Source of the DNA: Tannerella sp.
Lineage (GTDB): Bacteria > Bacteroidota > Bacteroidia > Bacteroidales > Tannerellaceae
Assembly: GCA_031270465.1 (NCBI GenBank)
Contig: JAISXP010000059.1
Coordinates: forward strand, 1 to 36,105
Length of the DNA: 36,105 nucleotides
Direction: 5' to 3'
Within the stretch, counting starts at the first letter, position 1; the number at the start of each line of letters is the position of its first letter. The notes beneath the pieces were generated by a model, which saw nothing but the letters and a program-made list of their open reading frames with translations, did no database searches and was not told the origin of the DNA. The position numbers and the translations under genes were made by a program. This document shows, one piece after another, positions 17,735 through 26,259 of the stretch.

Positions 17735-18694
17735 CTACTTCTTCGTCTTCATCAACGAGATGACAACCCCCAGCGCCAAAATGGAAAATGTGAAAACGAG
17801 CGATTGCTCCGACCTGATTTCAAGCCCGAAATGAGGCGAAAAGATCTTGCAGCCGATAAAGACAAGGATGATTGCCAGGGCATGCTTCAGGTACACAAAG
17901 CGATTGACGGCGGCGGCCAGCAGAAAGTACAGCGAACGCAATCCCAGTATGGCAAAAATATTGCTGGTGTAAATCACGAACGTGTCCTGCGTAATGAGAA
18001 ATATGGCGGGAATGCTGTCGATGGCAAAAATCACATCCATGATTTCTATCAGCAACAGAGCCAGAAACAGGGGAGTGATATAATTCTTTTCATCTTTCTT
18101 TACAAAAAAGTGCTCGCCGGACAGGTCGGGCGTGATCCGGAACCTTTGTGACAGAAAACGGAACAGTTTGCCCTCTTTAATATCGGATTTTTCTTTTTCG
18201 GGAAACAGGAATTTGATTCCCGTGAATATCAGAAATATCGAAAACAGGTACAAAATCCAGTGAAACCTGGCAACCAGTGCCGCCCCGATAAATATCATGA
18301 CCGCACGCATGACGACCGCGCCCATAATACCCCAGAACAGTACGCCGTGCTGGTATCTGACCGGTATGGTCAGAGACGTGAATATAAGCGAAATCACGAA
18401 AATGTTATCCATCGAAAGGCTAAGCTCGACCAGATAGCCGGTATAAAACAGCATACCGGTCTCGCTGCCTTTTTCGTAAATGACAAACAGCCCGAAAAGA
18501 AGCGCTATCAAAACATAGCTGGCGCAGATTATGAGGATTTTCCTGATTTTCTGCTCTTCGTCCTTCCTGTGAAAGACGAACAGATCCAGATAAAGCAAAA
18601 CGGAGACAACCGTTACGAAAATCACCCACATCCATCCCTGAGGTAAAACCGGATGTCCGGCTTCGAGCAGCGTTACAGTTTCCATACAAGTCAT
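17735..18694 (-). CDS. TerC family integral membrane protein
   Basis: 'VELSLSMDNIFVISLIFTSLTIPVRYQHGVLFWGIMGAVVMRA', 'LLIEIMDVIFAIDSIPAIFLITQDTFVIYTSNIFAILGLRSLYF'; start refined to the ATG overlapping the upstream stop (ATGA at 18694-18691). Confidence 0.92.
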   Translation of the reverse strand: MTCMETVTLLEAGHPVLPQGWMWVIFVTVVSVLLYLDLFVFHRKDEEQKIRKILIICASYVLIALLFGLFVIYEKGSETGMLFYTGYLVELSLSMDNIFVISLIFTSLTIPVRYQHGVLFWGIMGAVVMRAVMIFIGAALVARFHWILYLFSIFLIFTGIKFLFPEKEKSDIKEGKLFRFLSQRFRITPDLSGEHFFVKKDEKNYITPLFLALLLIEIMDVIFAIDSIPAIFLITQDTFVIYTSNIFAILGLRSLYFLLAAAVNRFVYLKHALAIILVFIGCKIFSPHFGLEIRSEQSLVFTFSILALGVVISLMKTKK

Positions 18695-19572
18695 TTCAGT
18701 TTTTCCGTTATTTCTTTCATCCATTCGGCGGCATCCTGCACCGTCTCGCCGTTTTCGTTGTATGCCCCGACGATGTACTGTCCTTTCCATACGGCAGGGA
18801 TATCGCCATTGTACCGGTCTTTGACGACAATGCTGCCTTCGTCCGTGACAGCCTGTTGCCCGGTAAATTCAGCGTAACGGTCCAATACCTTGCGGGCGCC
18901 GTCTTTCGTTTTGCCGTCGACGACAAAAAGCAGGAACGTCTGTCCTTCGTGCCCGTATCTTGCCGAATAGACGGACTTCAAAAACTCGTGGCCGATAAAA
19001 CCTTTCGTCGTGTAGGATTCCGACCATGCGCGTTTCCCTTTCGCCGGAAACAGTTTTGCCACGGGCGGATATGTGGCGCCGGCATCGATCCTGTCCGACA
19101 GTCGCCGGCCAATCGCACGGAGAGTTTCTTCCGCATCGCCGGCGCTGCTGCTCCACATCTTCACGTAAATACATCCTGCGAAGAAGAACAGGTTTTGAGC
19201 ATCGCCCTGTGCCTCGCCTCCGATGTCGAAATGCGCCAGTTCGTCCGAACGTTCCGATGCGTACATGCCGAAAGCATCTTCGGGCGTGGCATGGCGATAC
19301 GCCTGTATTGTGATGTAATCATCGCCTTTCCTGTACTCCAGAGAAGTCATTTCCTCAAAATTGTTCTCTATGAACAGGGGCGCCGCGCCGTTGATGCGGT
19401 CGAAAAGATTGTCGGGGTTGAAGACTTCCGTTTCGTCCGACAGCGTCCATCCCGGGAAATCGGCCAGCCACGATTTCAACTGTCCGGGCGTCTGGGCGAC
19501 GAGCAGTTGAACGGACATCAGCACAAGAATGGCAAAGATTGTCTGTCTGAAATATTTCATCCGTATATACAT
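18691..19572 (-). CDS. DUF6599-like secreted protein
   Basis: Signal-like N-terminus 'MKYFRQTIFAILVLMSVQLLVAQ'; 'NLFDRINGAAPLFIENNFEEMTSLEYRKGDDYITIQAYRHATPEDAFGMYASER'. Confidence 0.65.
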   Translation of the reverse strand: MYIRMKYFRQTIFAILVLMSVQLLVAQTPGQLKSWLADFPGWTLSDETEVFNPDNLFDRINGAAPLFIENNFEEMTSLEYRKGDDYITIQAYRHATPEDAFGMYASERSDELAHFDIGGEAQGDAQNLFFFAGCIYVKMWSSSAGDAEETLRAIGRRLSDRIDAGATYPPVAKLFPAKGKRAWSESYTTKGFIGHEFLKSVYSARYGHEGQTFLLFVVDGKTKDGARKVLDRYAEFTGQQAVTDEGSIVVKDRYNGDIPAVWKGQYIVGAYNENGETVQDAAEWMKEITEKLK

Positions 19573-19593
19573 TTATACTTGCAATCTGTGTGT

Positions 19594-20790
19594 TCAACTC
19601 AGAAGTACGTCGGGGACATGCAGTACGGGCGTGACTGCGGCTATTTTCCGTGCGACGTCGAAGCCGGACGTACATTTCACCCTGCATCCTCCGTTGCCGC
19701 AACTGCGGCACATCCTGTCGGGCAGGCGCAGTTCCTGCAGTGTCTCTTTGGAAAGGGTTGCGTTTTTGTAGCCGTAGGCATACATGTAGGCACGCATCAT
19801 GTCGGGGATTGGCAGGTGTTCGACACACATTTCGCTGCATTTCCCGCATTGCTGGCAAAACATCATCTCCTGCGTGCTGAGCATGGCGAGATATTTCCTT
19901 TCACTTTCCGTCAGGACAGGGTCTTTGACGGCGGCCAGACATTCGTCGAACTCGTCGAAATTGCTGAATCCGGGGATGACGGTTGTGATGTTTTCGTTTT
20001 GCCATGCCCACTTCAGGCAGGCTTGCGAATTGATTTTCTTCTTTCCTTCCGCATCTTCGACGGCGCCTGTCATCGTCTTCATGGCAACAAAGCCGACGCC
20101 GGCTTCGACGCCGCGCGCGATGGCCTCGTCCGTTTCCTTCAGATTGGCAAGTTTGAAGTTGTACGACAGGAGTATCACGTCGTATGCGCCCGTTTCGACG
20201 GCGGCATCAATCAGCGCAGGGTTCAGCGCATGTGTAGAAAAGCCGATGTGGCGGATTTTGCCGTCGGCTCTGAATTTTTTCAGCAGGTTGATGATTCTTT
20301 CGTCCGTCACCTGTTCGATCCTGTTGAGCGCGTGCGTGTAGAAAATTTCCACATGATCCATCTGCAGGCGTTTCAGGCTAAGGTCCAGCAGCGCCGTAAA
20401 GTCGTTTTCAAAACTGTCTTTCAGCGGGAAGTCAAATTTGCCCTTCGTTGCGATACAGAACGAATCGCGGGGTTTGTCCTTGAAAAAATTGCCGAGCATC
20501 ACTTCGTTTTGACCGTTCTGGTATCCGTGAGCCGTGTCGAAGAATGTGATACCGGCGTTGTAGGCCGCTCTGACCACATTGGGATTGTCTGCCCGCATCA
20601 CTCCCATGCTGAGGATGGGTATCGTAATGCCCGTTCTTCCCAGCGTACGCTGGGGAAATTCATTTACCTTACGGTATGCATGATTGATTTTCAGCGAGGC
20701 GGCTGCTGTATCCGGCATGAACAGCGCACCTGCTCCGGCGGTTGCCGTCAGGCGAAAAAAGTCACGTCTGTTTAATTTCTTTGTGTCCAT
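19594..20790 (-). CDS. aldo/keto reductase with Tat signal and C-terminal Fe-S cysteine motifs
   Basis: 'KKLNRRDFFRLTATAGAGAL' twin-Arg; AKR 'RTLGRTGITIPILSMGVMRADNPNVVRAAYNAGITFFDTAHGYQNGQNE'; 'CQQCGKCSEMC' and 'CRSCGNGGCRVKC'. Confidence 0.9.
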   Translation of the reverse strand: MDTKKLNRRDFFRLTATAGAGALFMPDTAAASLKINHAYRKVNEFPQRTLGRTGITIPILSMGVMRADNPNVVRAAYNAGITFFDTAHGYQNGQNEVMLGNFFKDKPRDSFCIATKGKFDFPLKDSFENDFTALLDLSLKRLQMDHVEIFYTHALNRIEQVTDERIINLLKKFRADGKIRHIGFSTHALNPALIDAAVETGAYDVILLSYNFKLANLKETDEAIARGVEAGVGFVAMKTMTGAVEDAEGKKKINSQACLKWAWQNENITTVIPGFSNFDEFDECLAAVKDPVLTESERKYLAMLSTQEMMFCQQCGKCSEMCVEHLPIPDMMRAYMYAYGYKNATLSKETLQELRLPDRMCRSCGNGGCRVKCTSGFDVARKIAAVTPVLHVPDVLLS

Positions 20791-20901
20791 TGTTAAAACG
20801 ATTTTGATTTGATAACACTAAATATTTTTGAAACCTTTGATTTCACAAAATTGGCGTTTTTTGTTGAGAGAAACAAATAAACTTACATTATTATGCATTT
20901 T

Positions 20902-22695
20902 TCACATCCGGTTGGGCACATCTATCCCCAGCAGCGACATCCCTGAACGGATAACTTTTGCCGTATTGGCAGACAGCATCAGACGCAGGTTTTTTGTTTC
21001 CGTATCCGGTTCGTTCAAAATCGAATAGTCATGATAGAACTGATTAAATTCTTTCACCAGATCGTATACATAGTTGGCGATGCAGGCGGGACTGCAGGTC
21101 TCTCCCGCTTCGCAGACAGTGGCGGCATATTCCGCAAGCCGCTGTATCAATGCTTCTTCTTTGGGCGAAAGAGGTGTGGACAGAGGCAACTGTCCGGGCA
21201 ATACCAGTTCCTGTTCTTTGGCCTTGCGCAGGACGGAACATATCCGCGCATGGGTGTACTGAATGAATGAAGCCGTGTTTCCGTTGAAATCAATGGATTC
21301 TTTCGGATTGAAGACCATGTTTTTGCGCGGGTCGACCTTCAGGATAAAGTATTTCAGCGCTCCCAAGCCGATCATGCGTATGATTTCGCCGGCTTCTTCG
21401 TCGCTCAGTCCGTCGAGTTTGCCCAGTTCGCCGGAAATCTCGCGGGCGGCGGCGATCATTTCATCCATCAGGTCGTCGGCGTCGACTACTGTTCCCTCGC
21501 GACTTTTCATCTTGCCTTCGGGCAATTCCACCATCCCGTACGAGAAATGAACCAGATTCTTGCCGAAAGCAAAGCCAAGTTTGTCCAGCAGAACCGAAAG
21601 CACCTGAAAGTGGTAGTTCTGTTCGTTTCCTACCACATAAATCATCTGTTCGATCGGGTAATCGTCGAAGCGCAGTTTGGCTGTCCCGATGTCCTGCGTC
21701 ATGTAGACGGATGTGCCGTCGGAGCGGAGCAGGAGTTTCTCGTCGAGTCCTTCGCCTGTCAGGTCAGCCCATACGGAGCCGTCGTCGCGACGGTAGAAGA
21801 TGCCTCTCTCAAGCCCGTCCAGCACTGTTTTCCGGCCTTCGAGGTAGGTTTGCGATTCGTAATAGATGCGGTCGAAATCGACTCCCAGGCGGCGGTATGT
21901 TTCGTCGAAACCTTCGTAGACCCAGTTGTTCATCGTTTCCCACAGCGCGACGACTTCCGGGTCGCCGGCTTCCCATGCGCGCAGCATTTCGCGTGCTTCG
22001 ATCATCAGTACAGACCGCGCCTCGGCTTCAGCGCAGTTCAGACCCTGCTTTTCGATATTTTGGAGTTCTTCCTTGTAATGTCTGTCGAACAGGACGTAAA
22101 AGTCTCCGACCAGATGGTCGCCTTTCCTGCCCGAAGACGCGGGAGTCACACCCTCGCCCCATTTCTTCCAGGCCAGCATGGATTTGCAGATATGGATTCC
22201 GCGGTCGTTGACGATGTTCGTCCTGACTACCTTCCGTCCGTTTGCAGTCAGAATATTCGAGAGGCTGAATCCTAACAGATTGTTGCGCACATGTCCCAGG
22301 TGGAGCGGCTTGTTGGTGTTCGGAGAGGAATATTCTACCATCACCAATGGCGAACGTTCGGTGACAGGCCGGATACCGTATTGCGGGTCGGCGTTCATTT
22401 CGTTGAGCAGCGCAATCCAGCAGGGTGTGGCAACCGTCAGGTTGAGAAAGCCCTTAATTACGTTGAATCCGGCAACGATTTCCTCGTTTTGCAGCAAACA
22501 GAGACCGATGTCGTGCGCCGTCTCTTCGGGCGATTTCTTCGAAATGCGGAGAAGAGGAAACACGACCAGGGTCTGATGTCCCTGAAATTCTTTTTTCGTT
22601 TTCTGCAATTGTAGCAGTCCTGCAGGCACATCAGCATCATACAGCATCTTGATGGCCGAAACTACGGCGTCCGAAAGTCTTTGTTCGATATTCAT
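20902..22695 (-). CDS. argS: arginyl-tRNA synthetase
   Basis: 597 aa; 'VEYSSPNTNKPLHLGHVRNNLLG' (HIGH-like), 'LPEGKMKSREGTVVDADDLMDEM', C-terminal 'LRLMLSANTAKVIRSGMSLLGIDVPNRM'. Confidence 0.97.
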   Translation of the reverse strand: MNIEQRLSDAVVSAIKMLYDADVPAGLLQLQKTKKEFQGHQTLVVFPLLRISKKSPEETAHDIGLCLLQNEEIVAGFNVIKGFLNLTVATPCWIALLNEMNADPQYGIRPVTERSPLVMVEYSSPNTNKPLHLGHVRNNLLGFSLSNILTANGRKVVRTNIVNDRGIHICKSMLAWKKWGEGVTPASSGRKGDHLVGDFYVLFDRHYKEELQNIEKQGLNCAEAEARSVLMIEAREMLRAWEAGDPEVVALWETMNNWVYEGFDETYRRLGVDFDRIYYESQTYLEGRKTVLDGLERGIFYRRDDGSVWADLTGEGLDEKLLLRSDGTSVYMTQDIGTAKLRFDDYPIEQMIYVVGNEQNYHFQVLSVLLDKLGFAFGKNLVHFSYGMVELPEGKMKSREGTVVDADDLMDEMIAAAREISGELGKLDGLSDEEAGEIIRMIGLGALKYFILKVDPRKNMVFNPKESIDFNGNTASFIQYTHARICSVLRKAKEQELVLPGQLPLSTPLSPKEEALIQRLAEYAATVCEAGETCSPACIANYVYDLVKEFNQFYHDYSILNEPDTETKNLRLMLSANTAKVIRSGMSLLGIDVPNRM

Positions 22696-22712
22696 TGCGA
22701 TGAATTTTTCCG

Positions 22713-22745
22713 CAAAGTTACGAAAAGATATTCGATAAATTGAAA
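22713..22745 (-). promoter_or_regulatory. candidate promoter for argS
   Basis: Minus strand TTTC (22742-22745), N21, TAACTTTG (22713-22720), 18 nt upstream of the argS ATG; -33 element imperfect. Confidence 0.45.
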
Positions 22746-22772
22746 TCCTGCCGCCTGTCGAACGGGATTCGA

Positions 22773-25700
22773 TTATTCGTTATTCATTAACAACTGTTCC
22801 ATTTCTTCCTTTGTCAGTTTATTTTTCTCGAGGAGGCGTTCGACGAGCCGGTCGATTGCAGGTTTCTGTTCACGAAGGGTTTCGATGGCCAGGGCAAGTT
22901 CGCGGCGGATGATGGCGGAGATGCGTTCGGCGATTTTGCCGGCGAGAGGGCCGCGGGTAGCTTCGTCGTCGGAGAGGAAGACGGGGCCGGTTTCGTCGTC
23001 CATGCCGTAGGAGCAGATCATGGCGCGGGCGATGCGGGTAGCGCTTTGCAGGTCGCCTGATGCGCCGCTCGAGATGCCGTCGTCGTCGCCGTAGTAGACG
23101 ATTTCGGCCGCCCGTCCGCCGAGTGCGGTACGGATGCGGGCGAGGAGTTCGTCGCGCGTCTTGAGCGGAGTGTCTTCGTCGGCCGCATGTTCCATATATC
23201 CGCCGTGGCTGCCGCGGGCAACGATGGTGAGATAGGCGGGCGTACGTCCGGCGAGGAAACAGAGGCAGGCGTGTCCCGCTTCGTGCCGTGCGACGCGCTG
23301 GAGATAATCCTTTCCCCAGTCACGCTTTTCACCGTGCCGGTTGAGTTCGAAGGCCTCTTCGAGCGTGTCGTCGTCGAGTGGCTGTTCCTTTTTAGCAGCC
23401 ATGCGGAAGGCGAGTTCGAGCACCGTTTCCAGACCGGCAAGGCTGTATCCGGCAGAGCGTTCGGCCAGGCGCTGAATCATTGATTCGGCGACTTTGTTCG
23501 GTCGCTTGCCGAGCATGAGTGTCAGGTATCGCGCCCGGTCGTCTCTGTCGGGCAGGTCTACGAGGATTTTGCGGTCGAAGCGGCGAGCGAGGGCGGGATC
23601 GATCGTGCCGGTGGCGCGCCGTCCTTCCTCGATGTCGAAATTGGTGGCGGCGAGCACGAAAACAGGGCGCTTGAGATCGACGGTGAATCCGTCCATTTCG
23701 GTGAGCAGTGCGTTGAGCGCCATTTCTTCGCCGTGTCCGGTGTGTCCTGCACCGCGCGTGCGGCCTATGGCGTCGATTTCGTCGATGAAGATGATGGCCG
23801 GGGCGTACCGGCGTGCACGGGCGAAAAGATTGCGTACGGCTTCGGGGCCGCTGCCCTGCCATTTGGTTACGAAGCTGCTTGCGGCGGCGGGGATAAAGGC
23901 GACGTCGGACTCGCCGGCCATGGCGCGCGCAAGCATCGTCTTGCCGGTGCCCGGCGGGCCGTAGAGCAGTACCCCTTTGGGTAGCCGGTAGCCCGATGCA
24001 GCAGTTTTTTTCGGATCCTTGAGGAAATTGATGAAGTATTGCAGTTCGCTTTTTGCGTCGGCGGCGCCGATGACGTCGTCGAAGCGGGCGTCGGGCTTTT
24101 CGATTTCATTGAGCACATCACGGCTGTCGTCGGCCGCAACGATGCGGCGGAGTGAAAATTCGCGCAGGCGGATGATTGCCTGCGTCCTGTCGGGCGAGAG
24201 AATGGGCGCGGTTTCGAACGAGAGCGCCTTGCGCTGCATGGCCAGGGCTGCGGCAGCGCCCTGCAGGCAGGCTTGCGCGCAGATGTTTTTGATTTCTTCG
24301 GCAATAATGCCACTGTCGCCCTCCGACAGCGCAAGTTTGCCTCTGGCTCCGGCGCGGACGAAAGCTGTAAGCAATTCTTCGTCGATACCAAATCTATCCG
24401 ATTCAAGCAGATAGACAGGCATGTCGGGCAGGCGTTCGCGCAGGGTCTTGAAGAAGTTGCGCGAGGTTTTCAGCGACGATGCGCCGGGAGGTATGTAATT
24501 GAATGCGCCAATGGTAGCGAGCGGATTCGGCAGGGCTACGCCGGGTTCGGCCACGGTAGCCAGCGGGTCGAGTTTCTTTCGCGTCTCTCCCGACAGTTCC
24601 ACGAGCACGAGATGAATGTCTTTTTCGCTCAACAGTTTCAGAGCTTCGTCCGTCTCGGTGGAATGATGAATTTCGACATCCGGCAATGCGTCGCGCAATT
24701 TTTCGAGGCACGCTTCGTCGCCGAAGAAAAGGATTTCCGGCCGTTCCGGAGTTGAGAACAGCGGTTTTACGTCGTCCGGCAGGCTATCGGTTTCCACGCC
24801 GAAACGAATGGTCTGCATCCGTTCGAGTGCCTGTTCGAGGCCTGTATCCCAGAGGCGGAAAAGTTTGAAGAGTTCGTTTTTGAAAAACAGTTCAGTGCGT
24901 GCACAAAGAGTACGCGCATCGACCTGCCCTCCTTCGGCAAAAAGGAGTACGGAGGCAAGCAGTTCACCGCCTTCTATCCTGATGCCGTACTGTTTTTCAA
25001 AGAGCGCGCAAAGGCGTTGAAATTCGGTTGAACTGATTTTCTCGAGATGATGCGCCTGCAGATGATTGAACATCATGGGATAGCCGGTAGCCAGTCGCGA
25101 GCAGATGGCAGCAGGGAAATAAGGTTTGCCCGTCTGCGGATGAGTATCGGTTTCGAGGGCGCCGAGTATGGCTTGACGCGACAGTCCGGCGGCGCCGGAG
25201 CGGAAATCTCCCTCGTAGAACTGGCGTCCGGCGTTGGTCGTAAAGATGATGACGGTGTCGCGGAAGGAGATGTTCTCGTCGAGAAAATCGTCGTGCAGGA
25301 TGCCGGCATCCAGAATTTGCAGGAAGAGTTGGATAGTGTTCAGATGCGCCTTTTCGATTTCGTCGAAGAGGAGTATGCTGTGCGGATTTTTCTTGACGAA
25401 GCCGGTGAGCAAGCCGGGTTTGGCATCCTTGTAGCTGGCGTTGAATCCTATCAGGTTGGAATGTGCCTGGTGGTCGGCGAAGTTACTCATGTCGAATCGC
25501 CTGAAGGGGGTGCCGAGCACTTCGGCCGCCTGTTCGGCGAGGAAGGTTTTCCCTACGCCCGGAGGTCCGGCGAAGACGAAGATGGCGCGCGGGCGGCGGC
25601 GTTTTTCGTCGGCAGCAGCCAGCACTTCGGCATTGAAAATGCCTTCGGCAAAGGCATGGACGGCGTGGTCTTGCCCGTGTATCTTGTCGAGCAGAGCGTA

Positions 25701-26234
25701 TCGCATCCTGCGGATACGTCCGGTCAGCGAGGGCAGGAAGGAGACGCCTTCGATCTGGGGTGTGGCCGGCTTTTCGGGTGTTGGCTTTTCGGGTGTTGGC
25801 TTTTCGGCCGGTTTTCCGAGAAGGAGAATGGTTTCGAGCATGGGTGTCGGCTCTTCGAGCAAGGCGGACAGCAAGTGTGCGGCCGACAGGGTTTCGCCTG
25901 CGGCTTTCGCGACAGCTTTCGCGTGCAGACCTTCGACCAGCGTTTTTCCGTTGCCCGAAGGCTTTTCGCCGGAGAGAATCCTGCGCAGTTGCGAGCGTAC
26001 CTTGCGCGAATCTATCCCGGCCGCTTTCAGCAGGGTTACCACCTGGCGGATGTCGGCATCGGTCTGTTCGCGATAGCGGGAGTTGGGCGCGATGTCGTCG
26101 GCAGTGATTTCCGACAGTTTGAGCAGTCCCAGAAACAGATGTTCGGGATGCAGTTCCATGGTCAGGGCGACGGCTTCCATCGTGGCGCGTATCCTGACGA
26201 ATGACAGGGATCTTGTTTCTTCAAGTTTTTCCAT
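22773..26234 (-). CDS. Clp_N/ClpB-type AAA+ - receiver-like - FtsH-type AAA+ - M41 metalloprotease fusion
   Basis: 1153 aa continuous frame: Clp_N-like 'AAHLLSALLEEPTPMLETIL'; Walker A1 'GPPGVGKT' (aa 223-230), Walker B1 'SILLFDEIEKAH'; REC-like aa ~499-640; Walker A2 'GPPGTGKT' (aa 759-766), Walker B2 'IIFIDEIDAIGRTRG'; HEAGH (aa 984-988; DNA 23271-23285) and 'SSGASGDLQSATRIAR' (third Zn ligand region of FtsH). Confidence 0.88.
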   Translation of the reverse strand: MEKLEETRSLSFVRIRATMEAVALTMELHPEHLFLGLLKLSEITADDIAPNSRYREQTDADIRQVVTLLKAAGIDSRKVRSQLRRILSGEKPSGNGKTLVEGLHAKAVAKAAGETLSAAHLLSALLEEPTPMLETILLLGKPAEKPTPEKPTPEKPATPQIEGVSFLPSLTGRIRRMRYALLDKIHGQDHAVHAFAEGIFNAEVLAAADEKRRRPRAIFVFAGPPGVGKTFLAEQAAEVLGTPFRRFDMSNFADHQAHSNLIGFNASYKDAKPGLLTGFVKKNPHSILLFDEIEKAHLNTIQLFLQILDAGILHDDFLDENISFRDTVIIFTTNAGRQFYEGDFRSGAAGLSRQAILGALETDTHPQTGKPYFPAAICSRLATGYPMMFNHLQAHHLEKISSTEFQRLCALFEKQYGIRIEGGELLASVLLFAEGGQVDARTLCARTELFFKNELFKLFRLWDTGLEQALERMQTIRFGVETDSLPDDVKPLFSTPERPEILFFGDEACLEKLRDALPDVEIHHSTETDEALKLLSEKDIHLVLVELSGETRKKLDPLATVAEPGVALPNPLATIGAFNYIPPGASSLKTSRNFFKTLRERLPDMPVYLLESDRFGIDEELLTAFVRAGARGKLALSEGDSGIIAEEIKNICAQACLQGAAAALAMQRKALSFETAPILSPDRTQAIIRLREFSLRRIVAADDSRDVLNEIEKPDARFDDVIGAADAKSELQYFINFLKDPKKTAASGYRLPKGVLLYGPPGTGKTMLARAMAGESDVAFIPAAASSFVTKWQGSGPEAVRNLFARARRYAPAIIFIDEIDAIGRTRGAGHTGHGEEMALNALLTEMDGFTVDLKRPVFVLAATNFDIEEGRRATGTIDPALARRFDRKILVDLPDRDDRARYLTLMLGKRPNKVAESMIQRLAERSAGYSLAGLETVLELAFRMAAKKEQPLDDDTLEEAFELNRHGEKRDWGKDYLQRVARHEAGHACLCFLAGRTPAYLTIVARGSHGGYMEHAADEDTPLKTRDELLARIRTALGGRAAEIVYYGDDDGISSGASGDLQSATRIARAMICSYGMDDETGPVFLSDDEATRGPLAGKIAERISAIIRRELALAIETLREQKPAIDRLVERLLEKNKLTKEEMEQLLMNNE
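25771..25807. repeat. 15-bp tandem repeat encoding a PTPEK linker
   Basis: TTTTCGGGTGTTGGC x2 plus partial third; encodes KPTPEKPTPEKP between Clp_N and first AAA domain. Confidence 0.85.
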
Positions 26235-26259
26235 GTTTTATTTATATTTTTGTTTTTAT

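Noticed and set aside
18856-20775. 639-aa plus-strand ORF antisense to the DUF6599-like and aldo/keto reductase genes
   Set aside because: Overlaps two well-supported minus-strand genes and has no recognisable domain; typical shadow ORF from codon bias.
25047-26204. 385-aa plus-strand ORF
   Set aside because: Antisense to the Clp-FtsH fusion; Gly/Phe-rich shadow translation.
22773-26234. Possibility that the Clp-FtsH protein is two genes merged by a frameshift error
   Set aside because: The frame is continuous through both modules with an intervening structured-looking receiver-like region, and no internal stop or start context marks a junction.
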